Shown: positions 20,877 through 34,037 of the stretch, piece by piece | Numbering within the stretch: the first letter of the stretch is position 1 | Layout: each line of letters begins with the position of its first letter | NCBI RefSeq assembly: GCF_017831975.1 | Contig: NZ_JAFDSS010000001.1 | Span: forward strand, 620,001 to 684,000 | DNA from: Microbacterium terrae | Lineage (GTDB): Bacteria > Actinomycetota > Actinomycetes > Actinomycetales > Microbacteriaceae | Length of the DNA stretch: 64,000 nucleotides | Direction: 5' to 3' | Translations under genes and position numbers: made by a program | The notes under the pieces: generated by a model | What the model was told of the DNA's origin: nothing | Seen by the model: only the letters and a program-made list of their open reading frames with translations | Database searches by the model: none

Positions 20877-21815
20877 TCATCGCCGGCCGGCGCGCAGCGT
20901 GATCAGCGACGCCTCGGGGCGGCATCCGAATCGCACCGGCGCGTAGATCGAGTGACCGAGGCCGGCGCTCACGTTGAGGGGCACGGTGCGTCCCTGATGG
21001 GTCCAGGAACTCAGGCCGCGTGCCTGGTCGAGCGGGATGTCACAGTTCGCCACGAGTGCCGATCGCGAGCCCGGGATGCGCACCTGGCCCCCGTGGGTGT
21101 GGCCCGCGAGGATCACGTCGGCGCCGAAGCCCGTGAACGCGTCGAGGACACGGCGGTACGGTGCGTGAGAGACGCCGAGCGTGATCGCCGCGCTGCCGGT
21201 CGAGCGCTGAGCCGCGAGGAGGTCGGGGAGGACTTCGAGACGGTCCCACCCGCGATGGGCGTCGCTCACGCCGAAGGTGTCGATGCGGAGGCCCGCGACC
21301 TCGAGAGACCCGACGGCGTTGTTGAGGTCGAGCCAGCCGAGCTCGTCACCGAGGTATGAGTCGAGCGCTGTCGTGTCGAGCGGGTCCTCCTCGCGGACGA
21401 CCTTCGACGGGCCGGAGAAGTATTTGAGCGGATTGCGCGGCGACGGGGCGGCGTGGTCGTTCGATCCGTGCACGAACACGCCCGGCACGCCGCGGAACGC
21501 GTCGAACGCCGCGCGCAGGCCGCGGAGTCCGTCGGGGTGGCCCATGTTGTCGCCGGTGTTGACGATGAGGTCGGGAGCGAGGCGCTCGAGGCCGGCGATC
21601 CAGTCCTGCTTGCGGTGCTGCCAGGGCGCCATGTGGGCGTCGGACAGATGCAACACGCTGACGCTGGGGGAGCCGGGCGGCAGGACCGCGAGGTCGTGCT
21701 CGCGCACCGTGAACAGGTAGCGCTCGATGCCGATGCCCCACACCGCTGCCGCCGCGCCGACCGCCCCCACCGTGCCGAGCACGGTGAGGGCGGTGCGCTG
21801 AGAGCCGCGGGGCAC
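20877..21815 (-). CDS. membrane-anchored metallophosphoesterase
   Basis: Calcineurin-like phosphoesterase of 312 residues with an N-terminal membrane segment (about residues 8-30). Metal-site motifs: LHLSDAHMAPW, NTGDNMGH, VHGSNDH, GVSHAPYR and AGHTHGGQVRIPG. This pattern matches YkuE-like phosphoesterases acting on lipid or cell-envelope phosphates. The start is taken as GTG 21815, which overlaps the PBP stop by one base (TAGTG), so the two genes are translationally coupled. The PBP neighbour suggests an envelope role. Confidence 0.87.
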   Translation of the reverse strand: MPRGSQRTALTVLGTVGAVGAAAAVWGIGIERYLFTVREHDLAVLPPGSPSVSVLHLSDAHMAPWQHRKQDWIAGLERLAPDLIVNTGDNMGHPDGLRGLRAAFDAFRGVPGVFVHGSNDHAAPSPRNPLKYFSGPSKVVREEDPLDTTALDSYLGDELGWLDLNNAVGSLEVAGLRIDTFGVSDAHRGWDRLEVLPDLLAAQRSTGSAAITLGVSHAPYRRVLDAFTGFGADVILAGHTHGGQVRIPGSRSALVANCDIPLDQARGLSSWTHQGRTVPLNVSAGLGHSIYAPVRFGCRPEASLITLRAGRR

Positions 21816-24652
21816 TAGTCGTCGCTGCCGTCGGAGCCGCCGCCTCCGGCGCCGCAATCACGACTGGTGTAGTCGACGGTGATCGACGTGTTCCGGTTCA
21901 CGACCGACCCGGCGGCCGGGCTGGTCACGGTCGCTCGGTCCGCGCGGCCCCCGTCCTCGTCCTGGACGCAGGTGCCGGCCTGAACGCTTCCGAATCCGGC
22001 ATTGCGCAGCATGCTCAGCGCTTTGTTGAGTTCGCGGCCGGAGACGTCCGGCACGGTGACTCCCTTGCCGTTGCTCGGACTGATCGTGACGGTGGCCCCG
22101 CCCGAGACCTTGCCGGGAGCCGGGTCCTGCTCGGCCACGATGCCCTTGTCTTCGGACGAGCTCACCGCGCTTCCGACGGTCACCGTGAAGCCGGCGTCCG
22201 TGAGGATCTTGGTGGCCTCCTCCACCGTCTTGCCGACGACATTCGGCAGATCGGTGAGCACCTGACGGCTGAGGTTCGTGTCGGGGGCCGGGAAGGCGGT
22301 GCCCGCATAGCGCGCGTTCGCGGCGGCCTGCGTCGCCTTCGCGATGCTGTAGCGGATATCGGAGAGGCGGTAGCCGCTGTCGGTCCAGGTGCGGAAGACG
22401 TCACCGTGACCGTAGACGTTGCCGGCCCATGTCGCCGTGGCAACCTTCGTGCTCGACTCGACGAGCCACGTCTGCCACGCCTCGTGGGTGCCCGTCTTGC
22501 CGATGAGTGCGGTGCCGTCCCACGTGTTTCCCTGCGAGCCGGTTCCGCCCGAAGCCATGACGCCCTGCAGCGCGTACGCGGCGGTCGCGGCGACCTTCGG
22601 GTCGATCACTTGCGTGCAGGAGCGCTCCGGCACGGCCATGTCCTCGCCCTCGGCATCGACGATCGCGTCGATGACCTGCGGCTGGCAGTAGACGCCCTTG
22701 TTCGCGACGGTCGCGTAGGCACCGGCGATCGAGATGGGGGAGACCGTATTGGTGCCGATGATCGAGGCGAGCGTCTTCATCTCGACCTCGTTGCCGTTGG
22801 CCTGGGTGACGCCCATCTTGGTGGCGACCTTCTTGATGTCGCAGAGGTCGAGCTTCTCCGCCATCGCGAAGTAGCCGGTGTTCAGCGACGACGCGGTGAA
22901 CTGCATCGGCGTGCCGATGCGGCCCGGGGCCTTGGCGAAGTTGTTGACGACGGTGTTCGACTCGTTGTACCAGTCGCCGTCGCACGAGTTCGTGAGCTTG
23001 GGGAAGACCCGCAGCGACCCGTTGAGCACCTGATTGACCGAGTTGCCCTTCTCGAGCCAGTCGACGAGCGTGAAGAGCTTGAATGTGGATCCCGCGTTGA
23101 AGCCGGTCGATCCGCCGAACGTCGTGTCTCCAGCGAAGACGAGGGACGAGAAATCGGGATCGTCGGCGACGGAGGCGTCCTCGCTGAACTTCGTGTTCTG
23201 CGCGATCGCCAGGATGCGGCCGGTGTCGGCCTCGATGCTGACCGTCGTCGAGCCGAACCGTCCCGTCGATCCGCCCTCCGAGGTGGGCATCGAGATCGAG
23301 GTCGGCGCGTACGTCGACGTCGCGACCTCGGCCGCCTTCTGGACCGTGGTGTCGAGGGTCGTGTAGATCTTTAGACCGCCCTGGCGGAGCGCCTTCAGAC
23401 GGTCGTCCTCGGTCTCGCCGAACGCGGGGTCGTTCTTGATGACCTCCACGACGTACTGGCAGTAGTATGCGGCGGCGCCGGTCGAGGCGCATCCGTCCTT
23501 CGGCCGGGTGATCTCGGGGGTGATCGGCGCAGCGGCGGCGGCGACGTATTCCTCGCGGGTGATCTTGCCGTCTTCGAGCATGCGGCTGAGCACGTAGAGC
23601 TGGCGGACCTTCGTCGAGGTGTAGCCGTCAGCAGCCTCGAGGCGCTGCTCGTCGGTGATCTCACCGGACTCGACCAGCGAGTCGAGCACGCGCAGATCCG
23701 CACCCTCGTCGATCACGCCGTCGGGTGCCTTGTTGTACGAGTTGCCCTCGTTGTCGAAGATCGACCCGTCCTTGAGGTCGATGCGGTAGCTGTTCGGGTT
23801 CTGCACGATGCCGGCGAGGATCGCCGCCTGGCCGACCGAGAGATCCTTCGACGCGACGTTGAAGTAGTACCGCGCCGCGGCGTCGATGCCGTAGGTCGTG
23901 CCGCCGAAGTTCGCGATGTTGAGGTAGCCGAGGAGGATGTCCTCCTTGGAGTACTTCTTCTCGAGCGAGATCGCATAGCGCATCTCCTGCAGCTTGCGCT
24001 GGATGCCGTCGTTGCCCTTCGCGGTCGTCGCAGCCGACCAGCAGTTCGCGTTGACCTGATCGCGACGCGCGTTGATCTCGTCCGCCGTCGGGGCGACCGG
24101 GTCGACGCCCTCCTTCTTCGCGGCCTCTTCGGCTTCGGCGGTGAGCTCCTCGATGGCCGTCGTCTTGGCCGTCGCCTCGCAGCGCTGCACGAGGATGTTC
24201 TTCACGTACTGCTGGCTGATCGACGAGCCGCCCTGGGTCTCGGCGCCGCCCTTGATGTTCGAGAGCACCGCGCGGGTCGTGCCGATGAGGTCGATGCCGC
24301 CGTGCTCGTAGTAGCGGGGGTCTTCACTCGAGAGGATCGCGTCGTACATGACCGGCGAGATCTCGTCGTAGGTGACCGGTGACCGGTTCTGGTCGTAGAA
24401 CTGGGTGAGCACCTTGGTCTCACCGGTCTGAGCGTGCTTGTAGTAGATCGTCGTCGGCAGCATCAGCTTGTCGATCTCGAGTTCGCTCGGGAGGTTGTCG
24501 AACATCGTGATGGCGCTCGACGCGGCGGCGCCGGAAAGGGCGATCGCGGGGGTGATCGTCGCGGTCACGAGCACACCGGCGACGGCGCTGAGGCCGACCA
24601 GGCCCGCGAGTCCGCCGAGCACACCGGTAGCCGTCCGTTTGGTATCAGGCAT
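21815..24652 (-). CDS. class A penicillin-binding protein with PASTA domains
   Basis: Bifunctional murein synthase, 945 residues, membrane-anchored by one N-terminal helix. The transglycosylase (GT51) domain has SSEDPRYYEHGGID and GGSSISQQYVKN; the transpeptidase has STFKL (SxxK), SLN (SxN) and GKTGTHE. Two PASTA repeats cover roughly the last 130 residues before an acidic/Gly tail. Unusual: an extra segment of about 60 residues with two Cys sits inside GT51 near residues 154-214. Start ATG 24652 follows TACGAT plus 7 bases. Confidence 0.95.
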   Translation of the reverse strand: MPDTKRTATGVLGGLAGLVGLSAVAGVLVTATITPAIALSGAAASSAITMFDNLPSELEIDKLMLPTTIYYKHAQTGETKVLTQFYDQNRSPVTYDEISPVMYDAILSSEDPRYYEHGGIDLIGTTRAVLSNIKGGAETQGGSSISQQYVKNILVQRCEATAKTTAIEELTAEAEEAAKKEGVDPVAPTADEINARRDQVNANCWSAATTAKGNDGIQRKLQEMRYAISLEKKYSKEDILLGYLNIANFGGTTYGIDAAARYYFNVASKDLSVGQAAILAGIVQNPNSYRIDLKDGSIFDNEGNSYNKAPDGVIDEGADLRVLDSLVESGEITDEQRLEAADGYTSTKVRQLYVLSRMLEDGKITREEYVAAAAAPITPEITRPKDGCASTGAAAYYCQYVVEVIKNDPAFGETEDDRLKALRQGGLKIYTTLDTTVQKAAEVATSTYAPTSISMPTSEGGSTGRFGSTTVSIEADTGRILAIAQNTKFSEDASVADDPDFSSLVFAGDTTFGGSTGFNAGSTFKLFTLVDWLEKGNSVNQVLNGSLRVFPKLTNSCDGDWYNESNTVVNNFAKAPGRIGTPMQFTASSLNTGYFAMAEKLDLCDIKKVATKMGVTQANGNEVEMKTLASIIGTNTVSPISIAGAYATVANKGVYCQPQVIDAIVDAEGEDMAVPERSCTQVIDPKVAATAAYALQGVMASGGTGSQGNTWDGTALIGKTGTHEAWQTWLVESSTKVATATWAGNVYGHGDVFRTWTDSGYRLSDIRYSIAKATQAAANARYAGTAFPAPDTNLSRQVLTDLPNVVGKTVEEATKILTDAGFTVTVGSAVSSSEDKGIVAEQDPAPGKVSGGATVTISPSNGKGVTVPDVSGRELNKALSMLRNAGFGSVQAGTCVQDEDGGRADRATVTSPAAGSVVNRNTSITVDYTSRDCGAGGGGSDGSDD

Positions 24653-24659
24653 AGGCTTG

Positions 24660-24665
24660 ATCGTA
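24660..24665 (-). promoter_or_regulatory. -10 element TACGAT before the PBP gene
   Basis: Minus-strand TANNNT hexamer, 7 bases, then ATG at 24652; predicts a leaderless or near-leaderless transcript. Confidence 0.45.
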
Positions 24666-24761
24666 GGGGAGATACCTGGGCGATTCCCTGACGGGCATGC
24701 CCGCATCGGGGTGTTTCCCAGTCACCGTCAGCGCTCACGCGCCATCCCCTGAGGAGTCCGA

Positions 24762-24986
24762 ATGACGACGTGGGAGTACCTCACCACGCCCCTCCTGATC
24801 CACAACACCGCAGCGATCCTCAATAACTGGGGCAAGCAGGGGTGGGAGCTCGTACAGGTCGTGACCGGCCCCGAAGGTGGGCTCGTCGCGTACTTCAAGC
24901 GCCCGGCCGGCGGCGGCGACAGCGCCGCGTCGAACGCCGGGCTCGGGGCAGCTGCCGAGGCAGCCAAGCAGTTCGAGGGGAACTGA
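24762..24986 (+). CDS. DUF4177 small protein
   Basis: Short protein of 74 residues: WEYLTTPLLIH, then NNWGKQGWELVQVVTGPEG, a pattern of DUF4177. GAGGAG sits eight bases before ATG 24762. It stands one base before the RidA start, as in mycobacteria where a DUF4177 gene precedes a RidA gene. Function unknown; possibly a partner of RidA. Confidence 0.82.
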   Translation: MTTWEYLTTPLLIHNTAAILNNWGKQGWELVQVVTGPEGGLVAYFKRPAGGGDSAASNAGLGAAAEAAKQFEGN

Positions 24987-24987
24987 C

Positions 24988-25455
24988 GTGGGCGTCGCGG
25001 ACCGTCTCGCCGAACTCGGCATCGATCTTCCCGACGTCGTCCCGCCCGTCGCGGCGTACGTGCCGGCCAAGGCGCACGGCGACCTGGTCTACACGGCGGG
25101 GCAGCTGCCCATGGTCGCCGGCGCCCTCCCCGCGACCGGCAAGGTCGGCGACGGGGACGGGCTCGTCCCGGCCGCCGACGCGAACGCCTACGCGCGTCAG
25201 TGCGCGCTCAACGCGATCGCCGCGGCCGCGGCCGCCGTCGGAGGAGTGGACCGCCTCACCGGGGTGCTGAAGCTCACCGGTTTCGTCGCCTCCGTCCCCG
25301 AATTCACCGGCCAGCCCGGCGTGATCAACGGCGCGAGCGAGGTGCTCGGCGAGATCTTCGGCGACGCCGGCAAGCACGCCCGCTCGGCTGTCGGCGTGCC
25401 GGTGCTCCCGCTCGACTCGCCCGTCGAGGTCGAGGTCGTCTTCACCGTCGCCTGA
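24988..25455 (+). CDS. RidA-family (YjgF/UK114) protein
   Basis: RidA-fold protein of 155 residues. RidA enzymes hydrolyse reactive enamine/imine intermediates released by PLP enzymes; this longer actinobacterial subgroup is not well defined. Visible landmarks: VPAKAHGDLVYTAGQLP, GFVASVPEFTGQPGVINGAS and HARSAVGVPVLPLDSPVEVE. Start GTG 24988 lies 1 bp after the DUF4177 stop with GAGGGGA upstream. It ends 9 bp before a two-way terminator. Confidence 0.88.
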   Translation: MGVADRLAELGIDLPDVVPPVAAYVPAKAHGDLVYTAGQLPMVAGALPATGKVGDGDGLVPAADANAYARQCALNAIAAAAAAVGGVDRLTGVLKLTGFVASVPEFTGQPGVINGASEVLGEIFGDAGKHARSAVGVPVLPLDSPVEVEVVFTVA

Positions 25456-25464
25456 CGAACGGAG

Positions 25465-25507
25465 GAGAGGCGGATGCCGCGGCCCCGGGCCACGGCATCC
25501 GCCTCTC
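25465..25507. terminator. bidirectional hairpin terminator between RidA gene and acs
   Basis: Arms 25465-25479 and 25493-25507 pair perfectly over 15 bp with a 13-base GC-rich loop. It sits between two convergent stop codons and can serve both. The stem carries CGGATGCCG/CGGCATCCG. Confidence 0.85.
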
Positions 25508-25524
25508 GCGTCGGTGCCGACGCG

Positions 25525-27504
<1,980 letters not shown>

Positions 27505-27593
27505 CTGAGCACGCTCCTTTGCGGGCTGGGACAGGGTGTTCGCGGACAGGTCCGGCGAGTCTGTCGAGAACGGTACCCAGCCTCCCCGACACG

Positions 27594-27610
27594 CACTACC
27601 CCCGATAGTG
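27594..27610. promoter_or_regulatory. inverted repeat CACTA-N7-TAGTG upstream of acs
   Basis: CACTA and TAGTG flank CCCCCGA about 90 bp before the acs start; TGGGGA follows. ACCCCCG and TGGGG resemble the C/G-run sites described for RamA in Corynebacterium, so this may be an acs regulatory site. No regulator gene is in view. Confidence 0.35.
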
Positions 27611-27654
27611 GGGAGTCGCATCCGGTCGCTCCGAGAGGACCGTGGATCGGACAC

Positions 27655-27670
27655 AACCGATATATCGGTT
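27655..27670. promoter_or_regulatory. perfect 16-bp palindrome AACCGATATATCGGTT
   Basis: Perfect dyad in an AT-richer patch between acs (start 27504, minus) and the 6C RNA (plus). It could be an operator for either; the binding protein is not known. The rest of 27505-27936 holds no convincing protein gene. Confidence 0.6.
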
Positions 27671-27723
27671 GGAAGAGGCGCTTTTCGGTGGTGGGAGCGC
27701 ATTCATTCGCATATGCTCATCAG

Positions 27724-27831
27724 CGGCCGAACATCGATTCTGGCATTGCGGCGCCCCGTTCACCCCCCGAAGTGAGGCGTCGCGCACGGCGGCATCCCAT
27801 TCCCCCCATGGGATGCCGCCTCCTATTTTCC
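27724..27831 (+). ncRNA. 6C RNA
   Basis: Two hairpins each present a run of six C in the loop region: C 27763-27768 within a TTCAC...GTGAG stem, and C 27802-27807 within a perfect 12-bp stem (27788-27799 with 27809-27820), followed by TCCTATTTTC. This is the defining form of the actinobacterial 6C RNA. In Mycobacterium tuberculosis the homologue lies next to ssd and the Tad locus, not far from acs, the same neighbourhood. The 5' end is uncertain: TATGCT at 27712-27717 suggests 27724. Confidence 0.82.
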
Positions 27832-27924
27832 GGCGGCGCGACATCCGCTCCTCCCCACCCGGGTGTCGACGGGAAGCGCTCCACAGCGGCCGCGTTCGTC
27901 GTCTGGTGACCGGATGCCTCCGCC

Positions 27925-27930
27925 TAGCTT
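27925..27930 (+). promoter_or_regulatory. -10 element TAGCTT before tadA
   Basis: TANNNT hexamer, 6 bases, then ATG 27937: leaderless start of the pilus operon. Confidence 0.5.
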
Positions 27931-27936
27931 CGGGGC

Positions 27937-29148
27937 ATGCCCGAGCCGTTCCTCGTCCAGCCTCGTCGCCCGCGCGCGGCGGTCGCGGGGGAGCGCGTGC
28001 GGATCCGCGCCGTCGGGGCGCTCGACGACACTCGCCACGTCGGTCCGCGCGGAGCGGAGTCGACCGGGTTCGCGCCGGGTGCGGCATCGACCGGGTTCGT
28101 GCCGCGGGCGGTACGTGCGGCAGCCGTCGACGACGGCGGGCCGACTCCGCGAGACCGCAGCCCCGAACGGACGGAGCCCGGCGAGCGCGTACCCGCGCGG
28201 TCGTGGACGGATCACGCGCTGCTGCAGCCGCTCCGCGCGTACCTCGAAGACCCCGCCGTCACCGACGTGTTCGTCAACGGATCCGCGGGTCTCTTCGTCG
28301 ACCGTGGTCGGGGTGCGGAGCCGGTTGCGCAGTGGCGAGCGGCCGAGGCCGATGTGCGCGAGCTCGCGATCGCGCTGATCGCGCTCGGCGGCCGGCACCT
28401 CGACGATGCCGCGCCCGCCGTCGACGTGCGCCTCGACGGAGGCGCGCGCGTCCACGCGGTGCTCCCGCCGGTCTCAGCCGGCGGAACCGCGATCTCGATC
28501 CGCGTGCCGCGGCTCGACAGGGTCGATCTCGACGCCCTGGACCGCGCCGGGATGTTCGCCGCCGGCATTCGCTCCGTGCTCGACGACGCGGTCCGCCGCC
28601 GGGTCAACCTGCTGGTCACCGGCGCTGCCGGCGCCGGGAAGACGACCCTGCTCGCCGCCCTCCTCGGCGCAGCAGCGCCGGGCGAGCGGATCGTCACCGT
28701 CGAGGACGTCGCCGAACTGCGCATCGACCATCAGCACCACGTCCGACTCGAGGCTCGGCAGGCCAATCTCGAGGGCGTCGGCGCGATCGACCTCGCGCGC
28801 CTCGTCCGCGAGGCGCTGCGCATGCGTCCCGACCGCCTGGTCGTGGGGGAGTGCCGGGGCGCGGAGGTGCGCGAACTGCTGTCGGCGCTCAACACCGGTC
28901 ACTACGGCGGCGCCGGCACGCTGCACGCCAACAGCCTGCGCGATGTTCCGGCCCGGCTCGAGGCTCTCGGCGCGCTCGCCGGCCTCGACGATGCGGCTCT
29001 CGCGCGCCAGGCTGTCGGCGCAATCGGGCTCGTCGTGCATGTCGAGCGTCGAGAAGACGGCGCGCGGCAGGTCGCCGGCATCGCCCGTCCGTTCATCGAC
29101 GACGGCGGGCGGCTGAGCGTGGAGGATGTGCCGTGCTCGGCCGGCTGA
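27937..29148 (+). CDS. tadA: TadA/CpaF-type pilus assembly ATPase
   Basis: Secretion ATPase of 403 residues for Flp/Tad pilus assembly. After a variable, probably disordered N-terminal 90 residues come LEDPAVTDVFVNG, the Walker A GAAGAGKTT near residue 230, the His-containing ASP/Walker B region with RMRPDRLVVGECRG (REALRMRP..GECRG), and GGAGTLHANS. It lacks the longer N-terminal domain of many CpaF proteins. It overlaps the next gene by 16 bp. The CpaE/Ssd-type gene normally ahead of it in mycobacteria is absent here. Confidence 0.92.
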   Translation: MPEPFLVQPRRPRAAVAGERVRIRAVGALDDTRHVGPRGAESTGFAPGAASTGFVPRAVRAAAVDDGGPTPRDRSPERTEPGERVPARSWTDHALLQPLRAYLEDPAVTDVFVNGSAGLFVDRGRGAEPVAQWRAAEADVRELAIALIALGGRHLDDAAPAVDVRLDGGARVHAVLPPVSAGGTAISIRVPRLDRVDLDALDRAGMFAAGIRSVLDDAVRRRVNLLVTGAAGAGKTTLLAALLGAAAPGERIVTVEDVAELRIDHQHHVRLEARQANLEGVGAIDLARLVREALRMRPDRLVVGECRGAEVRELLSALNTGHYGGAGTLHANSLRDVPARLEALGALAGLDDAALARQAVGAIGLVVHVERREDGARQVAGIARPFIDDGGRLSVEDVPCSAG

Positions 29149-30101
29149 TCTCGGCCGGTCGCGCGACGCGGACGACGGATGCCGCGGCAGCAGCGGACAC
29201 CGTGCTGCGGCTGGCGGTGCTGCTGCAGGCCGGCATCGCCCCGGCGCGGGCGTGGCAGCACCTGGCGGAGAACGGCGATCCGGCGGCGACCTCGGTGCGT
29301 GATGCGATGGCCGAGGGAACCTCGATGATCGACGCCATCTCCCGAGCGGGGGATGCTCCACACGGCGGGGGAGGGCGGGCAGTCGGGCCGACGACGACGG
29401 CTCGAGTACGCGACTCGACCGCGCCCTGGGATGACGTCGCAGCGGCCTGGCGGGTGGCGACCGTCGTCGGCGCGCCGCTCGCGGCGAGCCTGCGCTCTCA
29501 CGCATCGGCGCTGCGCGACGCACAGGAGACCGCCGACGACGTGCGCGCCGCGCTCGCCGAACCGGCCGGCACCGCGCGCCTGCTGTCGTGGCTTCCGCTG
29601 GTGGCGGTGGGCCTCGGTGCCGCGCTCGGCTTCGATACGTTCACCGTCCTGCTGACATCGCCGGTGGGGTGGGGATGCATCGTCGCCGGCGGCGCCCTCA
29701 CCGTCGTCTCCCACCGGTGGACGCGGCGTCTGGTCCGCGCACAGGCCGCGCCCGACTCCTTTCCGGGGCGGACGGCGGAGCTGCTCGCGATCGCGCTCGG
29801 GTCGGGGGTCTCGGTCGACCGCGCCCTCGACCTGGCAGGGCAGGCGGGCGCTGAGGCCGACGCCGAGTGCACCCGCGTGCTCGCGCTCTCGCGGGAGGCC
29901 GGCGTGCCCGCCGTCGAACTGCTCCGCGCGCACGGCGCCTACGAGCGGCACCGGGCGCGGGTGGAGGGGCGGCTGCGTGCCGCGCGTCTGTCGTCTCGAC
30001 TGCTGCTGCCTCTCGGCGTCTGCACCCTGCCCGCATTCCTCCTGCTGGGGGTGGCTCCGCTGTTCCTCGGTGTGCTGGCGTCCACGCCGCTCATCATCTG
30101 A
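29133..30101 (+). CDS. TadB/TadC-type pilus platform protein, two GspF domains in one chain
   Basis: Membrane platform protein of 322 residues. Two T2SSF-like helical repeats are visible: VLRLAVLLQAGIAPARAWQH near residue 20 and ELLAIALGSGVSVDRALDLAG near residue 210, with membrane helices at roughly 150-190 and 290-320. In most Tad loci this role is split between TadB and TadC; here one gene covers it. The start is GTG 29133 with GGAGG seven bases before, inside the end of tadA. Confidence 0.82.
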   Translation: MLGRLISAGRATRTTDAAAAADTVLRLAVLLQAGIAPARAWQHLAENGDPAATSVRDAMAEGTSMIDAISRAGDAPHGGGGRAVGPTTTARVRDSTAPWDDVAAAWRVATVVGAPLAASLRSHASALRDAQETADDVRAALAEPAGTARLLSWLPLVAVGLGAALGFDTFTVLLTSPVGWGCIVAGGALTVVSHRWTRRLVRAQAAPDSFPGRTAELLAIALGSGVSVDRALDLAGQAGAEADAECTRVLALSREAGVPAVELLRAHGAYERHRARVEGRLRAARLSSRLLLPLGVCTLPAFLLLGVAPLFLGVLASTPLII

Positions 30102-30215
30102 CGGTGCGCCACATGCCCTCCCTCCGGATCTCGTGCCCACCCCTCGTGCCCAGTCGAAACCGACACCGACCGCTCCGCTGCATCCGCGGCGAAGCGCAAA
30201 CAGATAGGAGCAGCG

Positions 30216-30449
30216 ATGAACATCCCCGGATCGAGAAGCCGTGAGGTGATCCCGCGTCTGACTCGCCGTCGCGCCGAGCGCCTCTTCCTCCATCGAGACC
30301 CCGATGACGTCGGCGCCGCGACCGCGGAGTACGCCATCGCGACGATGGCGGCGGTCGCCTTCGCCGGACTGCTGGTCGTCATCATGCGCAGCGACGAGGT
30401 GCGCGGCATCCTCACCGACCTCGTCCGCCGCGCACTCACGGTGGCCTGA
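30216..30449 (+). CDS. Flp-type pilin (DUF4244)
   Basis: Small protein of 77 residues with a basic N-terminus and a single hydrophobic helix beginning GAATAEYAIATMAAVAFAGL, the actinobacterial Flp/DUF4244 pilin pattern with Glu at position +5 after the processing region. Probably cleaved by a prepilin peptidase not encoded in the window. AGGAG precedes ATG 30216. It overlaps the TadE gene by one base (TGATG). The gap 30102-30215 before it shows nothing else. Confidence 0.88.
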   Translation: MNIPGSRSREVIPRLTRRRAERLFLHRDPDDVGAATAEYAIATMAAVAFAGLLVVIMRSDEVRGILTDLVRRALTVA

Positions 30450-30817
30450 TGCGGCGACTCGGCGGCGGAGGAGCCTGGGGCCTCGGCGCGGGTGATCGTC
30501 CCGACGATCGGGGTGCGGTCGCCGCCGAGTTCGCCGTGGCGCTGCCCGTGGTCGCGCTCGTGCTCGTGTTCGGGGTGACGATGCTCGGGGTGAGCTCGGC
30601 GCAGGTGCGCCTGCAGGATGCCGCGGCCGATGCCGCGCGACTCGCGGCCCGTGGCGAGAGCGCCGCCCGCGTGCTCGACGCCGTCGAGTCCGCTGTGGCC
30701 GGAGCCCAGGGAGACATCGAGCAGCGGGGCGACCTCGTCTGCGTGATGGCGCAGGCGCCGACCCGCCTTCCGCTGCGGATCGCCGCGACGAGCTGCGCGC
30801 TCGCGGGCGGGTTCTGA
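30449..30817 (+). CDS. TadE-like pseudopilin
   Basis: 122 residues, with a GAVAAEFAVALPVVALVLVF helix near residues 22-42, the TadE hallmark (Glu after the cleavage site, then a hydrophobic stretch), followed by a small soluble domain with two Cys. TadE-like minor pilins help assembly of Flp pili. Start ATG 30449 overlaps the flp stop. Confidence 0.85.
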   Translation: MRRLGGGGAWGLGAGDRPDDRGAVAAEFAVALPVVALVLVFGVTMLGVSSAQVRLQDAAADAARLAARGESAARVLDAVESAVAGAQGDIEQRGDLVCVMAQAPTRLPLRIAATSCALAGGF

Positions 30818-30899
30818 CCCGAGATGCCCGTGACCCTGCGGTGCTCGCGACCGTGCGGCACGAGTGACTCCGACCAAGCGCTATGAGAGGAGGTGAATC

Positions 30900-31229
30900 A
30901 TGGCAGGAGCGGTGGCCGCGGTCGGAGTGATCGCCTGCGCGGGCGCCGTCGGGTTCGCGCTCGCGACGGCGGGGGCGGCATCCGTCTGCAGCCAGCGGGT
31001 CGCCGCAGCCGCCGACGCCGCCGCCCTGGCGGCGGCCGACACGGCAGCCGGCGCGGCCGTGGGCGTCCCCTGCGAGCGGGCCGCCGAGCTCGCCGAAGCG
31101 GGCGGCGCCCGACTCGTCGCGTGCGATCTCGACGGGCTCGTCGCGACGGTGGAGGTCGCCGGCGACTTCGGTCCCTTCGAGGTCGCCGCCCGTGCCCGCG
31201 CTGGTCCTCCGCCCACGGGAGGACCATGA
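30900..31229 (+). CDS. Rv3654c-like TadE-family helicase-neighbour protein (secretion/TadE-like)
   Basis: 109 residues beginning with a hydrophobic segment (VAAVGVIACAGAVGFALATA) followed by a Ala-rich helix with VAAAADAAALAAADTAAG and two Cys. Same position and style as the last gene of the mycobacterial Tad locus (Rv3654c type). AGGAGGTGA at 30890-30898 is an almost perfect Shine-Dalgarno before ATG 30900. Exact function unknown; a minor pilin or TadG-like role is likely. Confidence 0.8.
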   Translation: MAGAVAAVGVIACAGAVGFALATAGAASVCSQRVAAAADAAALAAADTAAGAAVGVPCERAAELAEAGGARLVACDLDGLVATVEVAGDFGPFEVAARARAGPPPTGGP

Positions 31230-31331
31230 AAGGGGGTGCTGCCGAGGCGGTGCGCAGTGGTGGCCGAGTGCCCTCACAGCGCCGGTCCGGTCGGTGGAGT
31301 GTATGGTTTGCGACGAAGAAAGGATGGCCCG

Positions 31332-34033
<2,702 letters not shown>

Positions 34034-34037
<4 letters not shown>

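Noticed and set aside
27642-29132. Long open frame leading into the TadB/TadC-like gene
   Set aside because: It crosses the 6C RNA and all of tadA in another frame and is only Arg/Ala-rich GC noise; real similarity begins at GTG 29133.
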